From: Bacilli bacterium | GTDB taxonomy: Bacteria; Bacillota_I; Bacilli_A; ML615J-28; CAG-313 | Length of the DNA stretch: 50,350 nucleotides | Assembly: GCA_017501465.1 (NCBI GenBank) | Contig: JAFVWY010000015.1 | Span: 171,422-221,771, forward strand | Direction: 5' to 3' | In this document: one piece after another, positions 42,904 to 50,266 of the stretch | How positions within the stretch are numbered: position 1 is the first letter of the stretch | Layout of the letters: every line of letters starts with the position of its first letter | Translations under genes and position numbers: made by a program | The notes under the pieces: generated by a model | Seen by the model: the letters and a program-made list of their open reading frames with translations, nothing else | Told to the model about the DNA's origin: nothing | The model's database searches: none

Positions 42904-43626
42904 ATGAAAGAAATTATATTAGAATTAAAACTGATTAAAGAGAAAAATCATCTAAATGTTTTGGCAGCAGCCAATAGTTTTTATTTGTTATTATTAATTA
43001 TTCCATTATCTGGTATGGGGATAAATTTTTATGCCATTAATGTTACTAAAATTTTGGATATTTTTGGCTTTGGCATAATTTTTTTGATTAATAGTATATT
43101 TGTTGTTACCAGATATCTTAATAATTTAAAGTTAACATCAGACATTGTCTATAAAGAGGTGCCATTAAGAAATAGGAAAAGAGAGTTTGTGAAGAGTTTG
43201 ATTTTGACACTGTTTTTACTTTTTATTTCAGTTACTTTAATTATTAGTAGTTATGGCTTTGTTCATTTAATTATCATGAAATTAAAATTTAAACAAGTAA
43301 TAATACTAAAAATGATAGAATTTATAATATCTTTTATAATTGTTTTAATTGTGGTTTCCTTTGTGTATAAATATAGTGTACCTGTTTTAATTAGTTTTAA
43401 ACAGTCTTTTATCATAAGTTTTTATTTAACTATTGTTTGGTTTTTGATATCGTCTGTATACCAATTCATAATGAGAATAATAAAAGACACGATTTTTGAT
43501 AATGAAATATATCAGGTAATTATGTTTATAAGTTTTTTGTATGTTCTTAATTATGTAATTATATTATCTTTTGTGTATCATTATATTAAAGTAAAAAAAT
43601 GGAATAATGTAAAAGGCATAAAATAA
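42904..43626 (+). CDS. YihY/BrkB-like membrane protein
   Basis: A 240-residue membrane protein with six likely helices. The N-terminal EKNHLNVLAAANSFYLLLLIIPLSGM (about 14-39) matches the A-A-x-A-F-Y-x-L-L-x-x-I-P pattern of the YihY/BrkB family, and VWFLISSVYQFIM (about 179-191) fits its C-terminal helix. Family members (often 270-300 residues) are of uncertain function; older claims of RNase activity are no longer accepted. This one is short. There is no Shine-Dalgarno before ATG 42904, and the -10 element suggests a leaderless mRNA. Confidence 0.62.
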   Translation: MKEIILELKLIKEKNHLNVLAAANSFYLLLLIIPLSGMGINFYAINVTKILDIFGFGIIFLINSIFVVTRYLNNLKLTSDIVYKEVPLRNRKREFVKSLILTLFLLFISVTLIISSYGFVHLIIMKLKFKQVIILKMIEFIISFIIVLIVVSFVYKYSVPVLISFKQSFIISFYLTIVWFLISSVYQFIMRIIKDTIFDNEIYQVIMFISFLYVLNYVIILSFVYHYIKVKKWNNVKGIK

Positions 43627-43647
43627 TTAGAAAAGGAGTAAAATATA

Positions 43648-43668
43648 ATGAACACTATAGAAAGGTAA
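43648..43668 (+). other. Possible seven-codon leader ORF (MNTIER) before the deacetylase
   Basis: ATG 43648 has a good Shine-Dalgarno AAGGAG (43633-43638) and reads six codons to a TAA at 43666 that directly abuts the deacetylase start codons. It could couple translation. Alternatively TATAAT at 43644-43649 is a -10 box and this ORF is not transcribed whole. Confidence 0.3.
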
Positions 43669-43671
43669 ATG

Positions 43672-44427
43672 ATGAGTGAAGAAAAAATTAGACAGATTTG
43701 GATAAAAATATTATTCATAGTGTTCATTGCCTTGATTATTTTACTCTCAATACCATTTGTAAATGTAGATGCAAGTGGGTTTGGCTATTCTAAAAATGAT
43801 AATCATGAAATTCCAGAAATAGGGCGTTATAAAGAAATCTTACATGATAAGAATGCCTATTATGTTGGTCAAAAAGATTCGGTTTATTTGACCTTTGACG
43901 CTGGATATGATAATGGGGTTATGCCAGATATATTAAAAACTTTAAGGGAGAAAAAAGTTCAGGCAACGTTCTTTGTTACGGGAGATTTTGTTAATAGATT
44001 TACACCTTTATTAAAACAAATAATTGATGATGGCCATTTAATTGGCAACCATTCTTATTCACATAAAGCAATTGACAGTCTTTCAAAAGAAGAGTTATTA
44101 AATGATTTAAATAAATTGGAAGAAGTGTATTTTGATAAAACAAATAGTGTTCTTAGTAAGATATTTAGACCTCCTGAAGGAAGGTTTAATGAGGCTTCTT
44201 TAAAATATTTAAATGATGCGGGATACAAAACTTTCTTTTGGAGTATCGCTTTAGTAGATTGGAAAGGTAATGATGTAGATTCTTATCGTGAAGTTATGAA
44301 TAATCTTCATGATGGCGCGATTATTTTGCTACATAGCGTATCAAGAAGTAATGCTGATGCATTAGGTGAAATTATTGATGGTATTAGGAATGAAGGGTAC
44401 GAATTTAAACTCCTAACAGAGATATAG
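43672..44427 (+). CDS. pdaA: PdaA-like polysaccharide deacetylase
   Basis: A NodB-fold deacetylase that removes N-acetyl groups from peptidoglycan amino sugars. The 251 residues start with a membrane anchor (about 10-30), so the enzyme faces outside. Family motifs: VYLTFDAGYDNG (about 68-79, as the TFDNGYENG of B. subtilis PdaA), TFFVTGDFV, GNHSYSHKAID with the metal histidines, FRPPEGRFNE, FFWSIALVDW and IILLHSVSRSNADAL. These match PdaA, which makes muramic-delta-lactam in spore cortex. ATG 43672 is six bases after AAAGG; ATG 43669 is the alternative. Combined with CotF- and SigH-like genes this hints at a sporulation heritage. Confidence 0.85.
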   Translation: MSEEKIRQIWIKILFIVFIALIILLSIPFVNVDASGFGYSKNDNHEIPEIGRYKEILHDKNAYYVGQKDSVYLTFDAGYDNGVMPDILKTLREKKVQATFFVTGDFVNRFTPLLKQIIDDGHLIGNHSYSHKAIDSLSKEELLNDLNKLEEVYFDKTNSVLSKIFRPPEGRFNEASLKYLNDAGYKTFFWSIALVDWKGNDVDSYREVMNNLHDGAIILLHSVSRSNADALGEIIDGIRNEGYEFKLLTEI

Positions 44428-44432
44428 TTAAT

Positions 44433-44477
44433 GGTATTAAAAGCAATAAAATTTGTTTTTAATACCTATTTTTTTTG
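44433..44477 (+). terminator. Rho-independent terminator after the deacetylase
   Basis: GGTATTAAAA (44433-44442) pairs with TTTTAATACC (44457-44466), followed by TATTTTTTTT. Confidence 0.82.
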
Positions 44478-44482
44478 TTTTA

Positions 44483-44491
44483 TGATATAAT
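44483..44491 (+). promoter_or_regulatory. Extended -10 promoter of the methyltransferase gene
   Basis: TGATATAAT (TATAAT at 44486-44491) with a poor -35 inside the upstream terminator. The leader before ATG 44511 is about 13 bases. Confidence 0.65.
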
Positions 44492-44510
44492 ATACAAAGA
44501 GGAAAAAACT

Positions 44511-45878
44511 ATGGCAAATGTATTACAAAAAAATCAAGAAATATTATTATCAATTAAAAAAATCGGAATAAATGGAGAAGGAATTGGTTATTATAAAAGA
44601 TTAGCTGTCTTTGTTGAAGGAGCTTTACCTCAAGAAGAAGTGGTAGTTAGAATTACTGAGGTTCATGATCAATATTCTAAAGGAGTAATGGTAAAAATAA
44701 AAGGAGACCCTTCCCCATATCGTGTAGAACCTCTTTGTAAATATTATGGTAAGTGTGGTGGATGTAATTTACAACATTGTGATTATCAATATCAATTGAA
44801 ACTTAAAAGAGATTTAGTTATTGAGGCATTCCAAAGATATTATCAAAAAGACTTAAATATTAAATTATTTAAAGATACAATTGGAGCTGATATGCCATGG
44901 AAATATCGTAATAAAGCAAAACTTCCGGTTAGATTTGATGGTGAAAAGTTAGTCACTGGATTGTATGAAGAGAATAGTAATCGTTTGGTATATATTGAAG
45001 ACTGTCTGATTGAAAAAGAGGATATTAGAGAAACAGTTAGGAAAGTTTGCGATATTTTAACAAGATATCAAGTGATTGCATATAATCCTAAATTGAAAGA
45101 TGGAGTTTTAAGACATATTGTAATCAGAAGTTCAAAATTCAGTAAAGACATTCAAATTACGTTGATTCTTTATAAAGAAGATGCTCGGACTATTAAAATA
45201 GCAAAAGATTTAATTAAAGTTCCTCATGTGGAAAGTGTATATTATAGTTTGAATGATGACTTAGATGCAATTGAAAATTTTGGTGCAAATACTATCCATA
45301 TTATTGGTAAGGAAACTATTGAAGAAAAAATCGGAGATTTGAAATTTAAATTATTACCTACATCTTTTTTCCAATTAAATCTAGCTCAAACTGAGAAACT
45401 ATACAATACAGTACTTAGAGTTGGAAAGTTTAGAGGATATGAAAGAGTACTTGATGGATATTGTGGTGTGGGAACTATTGGTTTATGGGTGGCTAAGGCT
45501 GTAAAAGATGTTAGAGGTATAGATAATAACAAACAGGCTATCATTAATGCTAACAATAATGCAATAGAAAATGGAATTGAAAATGCAAGATTCTATTTTG
45601 GAAATATGTTGCCACATTTAAATCAATTTGCTCAAGATGATTGGGTACCTGATGTATTAATTGTGGATCCTCCTAGAGCAGGAATGGACATCAATTTATT
45701 GCGATATTTACAAAAATATCCAGTCCCAAAAATTATTTATGTTTCTTGTAATCCGGCAACGCTTGCTAAAAACTGTAATCATTTAAATAGTAAATATCAT
45801 ATATTACAAATTCAACCATTAGATATGTTCCCACAAACTAGTGCGGTTGAAACTGTAGTGGTGCTTGAAAGAAGATAA
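44511..45878 (+). CDS. 23S rRNA (uracil-5-)-methyltransferase, RlmD/RlmCD family
   Basis: A TrmA-family enzyme that makes 5-methyluridine in 23S rRNA (U1939 and, in Bacillus, also U747). An N-terminal TRAM domain spans about 1-60. The Fe-S cluster motif is CKYYGKCGGCNLQHC (about 76-90, four Cys). The SAM-binding DGYCGVGTIGLWVA lies near 318, with DPPRAGMD near 385. The catalytic cysteine is in YVSCNPATLAKN near 413, and a C-terminal FPQTSAVETVVVLER completes it. ATG 44511 follows AAGAGGA; the ATG at 44475 precedes the promoter. The 455 residues match the family. Whether it modifies one or two sites cannot be told. Confidence 0.92.
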   Translation: MANVLQKNQEILLSIKKIGINGEGIGYYKRLAVFVEGALPQEEVVVRITEVHDQYSKGVMVKIKGDPSPYRVEPLCKYYGKCGGCNLQHCDYQYQLKLKRDLVIEAFQRYYQKDLNIKLFKDTIGADMPWKYRNKAKLPVRFDGEKLVTGLYEENSNRLVYIEDCLIEKEDIRETVRKVCDILTRYQVIAYNPKLKDGVLRHIVIRSSKFSKDIQITLILYKEDARTIKIAKDLIKVPHVESVYYSLNDDLDAIENFGANTIHIIGKETIEEKIGDLKFKLLPTSFFQLNLAQTEKLYNTVLRVGKFRGYERVLDGYCGVGTIGLWVAKAVKDVRGIDNNKQAIINANNNAIENGIENARFYFGNMLPHLNQFAQDDWVPDVLIVDPPRAGMDINLLRYLQKYPVPKIIYVSCNPATLAKNCNHLNSKYHILQIQPLDMFPQTSAVETVVVLERR

Positions 45879-45881
45879 AAT

Positions 45882-45914
45882 AAAAAGATTAATACATTAC
45901 GTATTAATCTTTTT
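45882..45914. terminator. Bidirectional terminator between the methyltransferase and CofE-like genes
   Basis: A 14-base stem AAAAAGATTAATAC / GTATTAATCTTTTT with loop ATTAC serves both convergent genes. Confidence 0.92.
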
Positions 45915-45917
45915 TTA

Positions 45918-47108
45918 TTAGTTAGTGTAATTATCAAAATAGCCTTGAATTAATATGATAGGAGTACCTTTATCGCCACTTCCAGACGTTAAATCACATA
46001 ATGAACCAATTAAATCAGTTAATTGTCTAGGAGTAGTTCCTTGAGAGACCATTTGACCCACTAAATTTGAATCCTTATTTTTAATATAGTTCTTAATGGC
46101 TTCTTTTAATTCATCGCCTTTAAGATTGCTAAAATCATTATCTGCTAAATATTTAAGTTTGATTTCGTTTGGTTGACCTACAAGACCAGATGTGTGGAAT
46201 GGAGAAACGACAGGGTCTGCTAATTCCCAAATTTTACCAACTGGGTCTTTGAAAGCACCGTCTCCATAAACCATTACTTCGATTACTTTGCCGGTTTTTT
46301 GGTATAACATATGTTGAATTTGTTCTACAATTACTTGTCCATCTCTTGGGAATAATTTGATTTTATCTTCTGTAGCTTTGTTACTACCTAATAGACCGTA
46401 ATCAGCATTGTATCCAGAACCATTAATAGAAGCATTTAAAATATCGTCAATTCCATACACTAATTTTGCATTTGCTTCCTTTAATAATCTTTTGCTTCTT
46501 GCTCTAGAATGTATATCGCAGCATAATACACAATCAGTATATTTTAAGATAGATCGAACATCATTAGCAAAAATTATTTCGAGTTCACAGCCCATTTCTT
46601 CTACAATGCTTCTATAATATGCTACATAATCAACACCTGTAAAATGATGTTTTTGATATCCAAAAAGTTCTCGGTATTTTTCTTCGGTAAGAACATCAGA
46701 CCAAGGATTTACTTTCTTTTCATCTAATTGGTCTAAAGAGATTAAATGGTTACCAACTTCATCAGAAGGATAACTTAACATTAATATAATTTTTTTGGCA
46801 CCCTTTGCGATACCTTTTAAACAGATTGAAAATCTATTTCTACTTAGTATTGGAAATACAACCCCAATTGTGTTTTCACCGAATTTTTGTCTTACATCAG
46901 CTGCAATATCATCAATGGTCGCATAATTTCCTTGTGCTCTTGCTACTACGGCCTCTGTAATACCTACAACGTCTTTATTATTAAGACCAAAGCCTTCAGA
47001 TGCAGCGGCATTAATTATGCTATCAACAACGATTTGACAAATGTCATCACCTTCTCTAATTATCGGTGCGCGAACACCTCTAGATACTGTACCTATTAAT
47101 CTTTCCAT
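45918..47108 (-). CDS. CofE-like protein (F420-0:gamma-glutamyl ligase family), unknown role
   Basis: A 396-residue protein with the F420 ligase-family fold. It begins GTVSRGVRAPIIREGDDICQIVVDSI, then GLNNKDVVGITEAVVARAQGNY (about 41-62), with the conserved D-V-V-x-I-x-x-K/A-V-V-A pattern, and VYGDGAFKDPVGKIWELADP (about 283-302). Archaeal and actinobacterial CofE adds glutamates to coenzyme F420. Nothing else for F420 synthesis is in the window and Bacillota of this type are not known to make F420. It therefore probably ligates an amino acid to some other molecule. It stands alone behind its own promoter, with AATGGAGGTCC before the start. Confidence 0.8.
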   Translation of the reverse strand: MERLIGTVSRGVRAPIIREGDDICQIVVDSIINAAASEGFGLNNKDVVGITEAVVARAQGNYATIDDIAADVRQKFGENTIGVVFPILSRNRFSICLKGIAKGAKKIILMLSYPSDEVGNHLISLDQLDEKKVNPWSDVLTEEKYRELFGYQKHHFTGVDYVAYYRSIVEEMGCELEIIFANDVRSILKYTDCVLCCDIHSRARSKRLLKEANAKLVYGIDDILNASINGSGYNADYGLLGSNKATEDKIKLFPRDGQVIVEQIQHMLYQKTGKVIEVMVYGDGAFKDPVGKIWELADPVVSPFHTSGLVGQPNEIKLKYLADNDFSNLKGDELKEAIKNYIKNKDSNLVGQMVSQGTTPRQLTDLIGSLCDLTSGSGDKGTPIILIQGYFDNYTN

Positions 47109-47138
47109 AAGGGACCTCCATTAGTTTTTTTACATTAT

Positions 47139-47168
47139 ATTATACAATAAAATATATTTTTTTGTCTA
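47139..47168 (-). promoter_or_regulatory. Promoter of the CofE-like gene
   Basis: On the minus strand TAGACA (47163-47168), 18-base spacer, TATAAT (47139-47144). Confidence 0.72.
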
Positions 47169-47195
47169 AAAATTTGTAAAATTTTCTACCTTGAA

Positions 47196-47224
47196 TTGTA
47201 AAAAGGAAATGCTTATGATATAAT
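47196..47224 (+). promoter_or_regulatory. Promoter of ybaK
   Basis: TTGTAA (47196-47201), 17-base spacer, TATAAT (47219-47224) with TGA before it (extended -10). Confidence 0.75.
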
Positions 47225-47261
47225 TTAATAAAATCAACAAAAAACATATGAGGTCTTTATA

Positions 47262-47726
47262 ATGGATAAAACTAATGTAATGAAAATATTAGATCAAAAG
47301 AAAATAAAATATGATTTTTTTATCTATAATCCAGAAATCACTGATGGTGTTTTAGTGGCTAACTTGGTAAAAAAAGAGTGTTATGAAGTGTTTAAAACTT
47401 TAGTTACTATTGATTCTGGAGGGATTTATCATGTATTTTGTATACCTGTTGATAAAACACTGGATGTTAAAAAGGCAGCAAAATTACTTAATAAAAAAAG
47501 CATAGATATGATAAAACAAAAAGAATTAGAACCTTTGACAGGCTATGTGCATGGCGGGTGTAGTCCGATTGGAATGAAAAAGAAATTTCCTACTTATTTT
47601 GACTCTTCAATTAATGATTTATGTTATGTTTGCATTAGCGGTGGAAAACGTGGTTATCAAGTGCAAATTGATAAGGATGAACTAATTAAACTTACACAAG
47701 GCCGAGTTATAGACCTTGTTCTATAA
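47262..47726 (+). CDS. ybaK: Cys-tRNA(Pro)/Cys-tRNA(Cys) deacylase, YbaK/EbsC family
   Basis: Removes cysteine wrongly attached to tRNA-Pro. The 154 residues fit the family: an N-terminal NVMKILDQKKIKYDFFIY, VFKTLVTIDSGGIYHVFCIPVDKTLDVKKAAKLLNKKSIDM in the middle (with the catalytic Lys in the VFKTL segment, about residue 46) and the loop GYVHGGCSPIGMKKKFPTYFD (about 94-114), then YVCISGGKRGYQVQI. The GG-SPIG loop is the family signature. A GAGGTC Shine-Dalgarno precedes ATG 47262. No terminator is visible after it; the aminopeptidase gene has its own promoter. Confidence 0.92.
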   Translation: MDKTNVMKILDQKKIKYDFFIYNPEITDGVLVANLVKKECYEVFKTLVTIDSGGIYHVFCIPVDKTLDVKKAAKLLNKKSIDMIKQKELEPLTGYVHGGCSPIGMKKKFPTYFDSSINDLCYVCISGGKRGYQVQIDKDELIKLTQGRVIDLVL

Positions 47727-47741
47727 AAAAGTTCATTACAT

Positions 47742-47771
47742 TTGCAAAAAAGTTGTTTGAAATGATATAAT
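47742..47771 (+). promoter_or_regulatory. Promoter of the M18 aminopeptidase gene
   Basis: TTGCAA (47742-47747), 18-base spacer, TATAAT (47766-47771) preceded by TGA. Confidence 0.75.
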
Positions 47772-47795
47772 AATATAAAAAAGGAGGTAATAAGT

Positions 47796-49163
47796 ATGTA
47801 CGCAAAAAATATTTGGTTAGATGCCAATGAAGAAAAAGTAAATTCAATTATGGAGTTTTGTGAAAAATATAAAGAGTATATTACTGTAGGTAAAACTGAA
47901 AGGGTTTGTGTTGAAGAAAGTGTTCGAATAGCAGAAGAACATGGATATAAAAATTTAAAGGATGTTTCTTCTTTGAAAGCAGGAGATAAAGTTTATCTAG
48001 TTAATTTAAATAAAAATATTGTTTTATTTAATATCGGGACTAGACCCCTTAAAGACGGCTTAAGAATATTAGGTGCTCATATTGATTCACCTAGATTGGA
48101 TGTTAAACAAAATCCAATTTATGAAAGTCGTGATTTTGCTTTAATGGATACACACTATTATGGTGGTGTAAAGAAATATCAATGGGTTACAATTCCTTTA
48201 GCAATTTATGGCGTAGTTGTTAAAAAGAGTGGTGAAAGTATTAAAGTTTCAATCGGCGATGATGCAAATGATCCTATAGTAGGAATTAGTGATTTATTAA
48301 TACATTTATCAGGCGATCAACTACAAAAACCTGCTGCTAAAGTTATTGAAGGTGAAGATTTAGATGTCACTTTAGGGTCAATGCCTATTAAAGATGAGAA
48401 TGCAAAAGAGGCAGTTAAAGCTAATGTACTTAGAATATTAAAAGAGAAATATGATTTTGAAGAAGAAGATTTCTTATCTGCAGAATTAGAAATTGTTCCG
48501 GCTGGTCCTGCTAGAGATTATGGTTTAGATCGCAGTATGGTTGCTGGTTATGGACATGATGATAGAGTTTGTGCATACACTTCTTTACGTGCTGTTGTTG
48601 ATGTAGAAAAACCTGAATATACTACGTGTTGTATTTTAGTTGATAAAGAAGAAATTGGTTCAGTTGGCGCTACTGGGGCTCAATCTGTATTCTTTGAAAA
48701 TGCAATTTTAAGATTATTGAGTTTTTCAAACGAAGATTCTTTAATGAATTTGAGAATTGTATTTGAAAATTCAAAAATGCTTTCAAGTGACGTAAGTGCT
48801 GGTTTTGATCCGTTATTTGCAGGTGTAAATGATCCTAAAAATGCTGCCTACCTAGGAAAAGGTATTGTATTTAATAAATACACTGGTTCTAGAGGTAAAA
48901 GTGGTTCTAATGATGCTAATCCTGAATATATTGCGTGGGTTAGAGAAGCTATGGATTCAAATGAAGTTCATTTCCAAACTGCAGAATTAGGTAAAGTCGA
49001 TCAAGGTGGAGGCGGAACTATCGCTTACATTTTAGGTAACTATAATATGAATGTTTTAGATGCTGGCGTTGCTGTTTTAAATATGCATGCACCGATGGAA
49101 GTTGTTTCTAAAGCGGATGTATATGAAACGTATTTAGCTTATAAAGCTTTTTTAACAAAATAA
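47796..49163 (+). CDS. M18 family aminopeptidase
   Basis: Cytosolic zinc aminopeptidase that releases N-terminal residues from peptides. The 455 residues match the bacterial M18 family. Metal-binding motifs are GAHIDSPRLD (about 95-104), GHDDRVCAYTSL (about 249-260), LVDKEEIGSVGATGAQS (about 282-298) with the catalytic Glu pair, DVSAGFDPLF (about 331) and the final histidine in LNMHAPMEVVSKADV (about 428-442). Shine-Dalgarno AAGGAGG is present. Single-gene unit with promoter and terminator; regulation is not evident. Confidence 0.94.
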   Translation: MYAKNIWLDANEEKVNSIMEFCEKYKEYITVGKTERVCVEESVRIAEEHGYKNLKDVSSLKAGDKVYLVNLNKNIVLFNIGTRPLKDGLRILGAHIDSPRLDVKQNPIYESRDFALMDTHYYGGVKKYQWVTIPLAIYGVVVKKSGESIKVSIGDDANDPIVGISDLLIHLSGDQLQKPAAKVIEGEDLDVTLGSMPIKDENAKEAVKANVLRILKEKYDFEEEDFLSAELEIVPAGPARDYGLDRSMVAGYGHDDRVCAYTSLRAVVDVEKPEYTTCCILVDKEEIGSVGATGAQSVFFENAILRLLSFSNEDSLMNLRIVFENSKMLSSDVSAGFDPLFAGVNDPKNAAYLGKGIVFNKYTGSRGKSGSNDANPEYIAWVREAMDSNEVHFQTAELGKVDQGGGGTIAYILGNYNMNVLDAGVAVLNMHAPMEVVSKADVYETYLAYKAFLTK

Positions 49164-49172
49164 TTGGTAAAT

Positions 49173-49198
49173 GAGAGCTGTTTTACAGCTCTTTTTTA
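49173..49198 (+). terminator. Rho-independent terminator after the aminopeptidase
   Basis: AGAGCTGT / ACAGCTCT stem with loop TTT followed by TTTTTT. The 107 bases from here to the next gene are AT-rich and show no clear promoter or structure. Confidence 0.9.
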
Positions 49199-49305
49199 TT
49201 AATTTGTCACAATATGCTTAACGAATATTTCCTAAAAGAAATTTAAAATATACTTTTTCACTAAACAAATAATTAGTTAATTGAATATTATATAAAGGTG
49301 ATATA

Positions 49306-50025
49306 GTGGAAAAATGTCTTTTTGGCTTAATTTTTATTTTTCTTTGCTCGTCTTTAGGTGTATTTTATGTTATTTTTAGTAAAAGAGTATTGAATGATAA
49401 GATAATGACGATGTTTTTAGGATTTGCTGGTGGAGTGATGTTGGCTGCTTCGATCTGGTCATTGTTAATACCTTCCATAGAGTTGGCGAAAAGTCTAGAA
49501 GAAGTAGTGTTAGGAACCGTGATAGGGATAAGTACTATGCTTGTTGTAGAATTGTTGTTAAAAATAACGCATAAAAATTATGATCATATTGATAAAATGT
49601 ATCTAGCAGTTACAATACATAATATGCCGGAAGGATTAATTGTAGGACTGACATATGGTTTAGGTGTAATATCTGGCGACTACTTGAGTGGATTATTGAT
49701 GGCGATAGCTATTGGCCTCCAAAATATACCAGAAGGCATTGCGTTATCTGTCCCTATATATAATAAGGAAAGAAAGAAAATCAAAACACTAATATTGATT
49801 TTAATTAGTGCTATAGCTGAACCGTTATTTGGATTTTTAGGATTTTTATTGTTTTATTATTTAGAAAAATTCACAAGCGTGTTTTTATCATTTGCAGCTG
49901 GCATTATGATATTTGTTGTTTTTTGTGAATTCATGCCTTTAGTAATCAGAAGAAAAGGGTTTTTGAGCAAACTGGGGTTTATTATTGGCTTTCTAATTAT
50001 GATGCTTTTGGATATTTTTTTATAG
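49306..50025 (+). CDS. ZIP family divalent metal transporter
   Basis: A 239-residue membrane protein with about eight helices. The ZIP metal-site signatures are VTIHNMPEGLIVG (about 100-112, helix IV) and AIGLQNIPEGIALS (about 136-149, helix V). Here the helix V motif has Gln instead of His, as in some GufA-like members. It probably imports zinc, possibly also manganese or iron, in the cytoplasmic membrane. I use GTG 49306 behind AAAGGTGA (49294). It stands alone before the rRNA operon, with only a weak A/T hairpin after it (AGAAAA / TTTTCT near 50025-50045). Confidence 0.87.
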   Translation: MEKCLFGLIFIFLCSSLGVFYVIFSKRVLNDKIMTMFLGFAGGVMLAASIWSLLIPSIELAKSLEEVVLGTVIGISTMLVVELLLKITHKNYDHIDKMYLAVTIHNMPEGLIVGLTYGLGVISGDYLSGLLMAIAIGLQNIPEGIALSVPIYNKERKKIKTLILILISAIAEPLFGFLGFLLFYYLEKFTSVFLSFAAGIMIFVVFCEFMPLVIRRKGFLSKLGFIIGFLIMMLLDIFL

Positions 50026-50043
50026 AAAATCATATCGTTTTTC

Positions 50044-50072
50044 TTGACTTTTATTGTTAAAAGGAGTATAAT
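50044..50072 (+). promoter_or_regulatory. rRNA operon promoter P1
   Basis: TTGACT (50044-50049), 17-base spacer, TATAAT (50067-50072). The P1 leader contains an inverted repeat ATGTAAT (50080-50086) / ATTACAT (50108-50114). Confidence 0.85.
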
Positions 50073-50159
50073 ATAAATAATGTAATAGAGCTGAATTCAA
50101 CAGATCAATTACATCTGAAATAAAATAATAAAAAATATTTCAAATTTATATTATATTTC

Positions 50160-50188
50160 TTGACAAAGAAGTTTGTTTTTGATATAAT
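50160..50188 (+). promoter_or_regulatory. rRNA operon promoter P2
   Basis: Perfect TTGACA (50160-50165) and TATAAT (50183-50188), 17-base spacer, with TGA before the -10. It is 116 bases downstream of P1, the usual tandem arrangement. Confidence 0.93.
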
Positions 50189-50220
50189 ATTAAAGCAAGT
50201 ATGCGAATACGTACTTTACA

Positions 50221-50240
50221 AGGTCTTTGAAAACTGAACA
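50221..50240 (+). promoter_or_regulatory. boxA-type antitermination element of the rRNA leader
   Basis: AGGTCTTTGAAAACTGAACA is the conserved leader segment of low-GC Gram-positive rRNA operons (TCTTTGAAAACT), the site for Nus-factor antitermination complexes. A short stem AAGTA / TACTT precedes it (about 50195-50216). Confidence 0.8.
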
Positions 50241-50266
50241 GAACAAAGAGAGCAGGATAAAACTTT

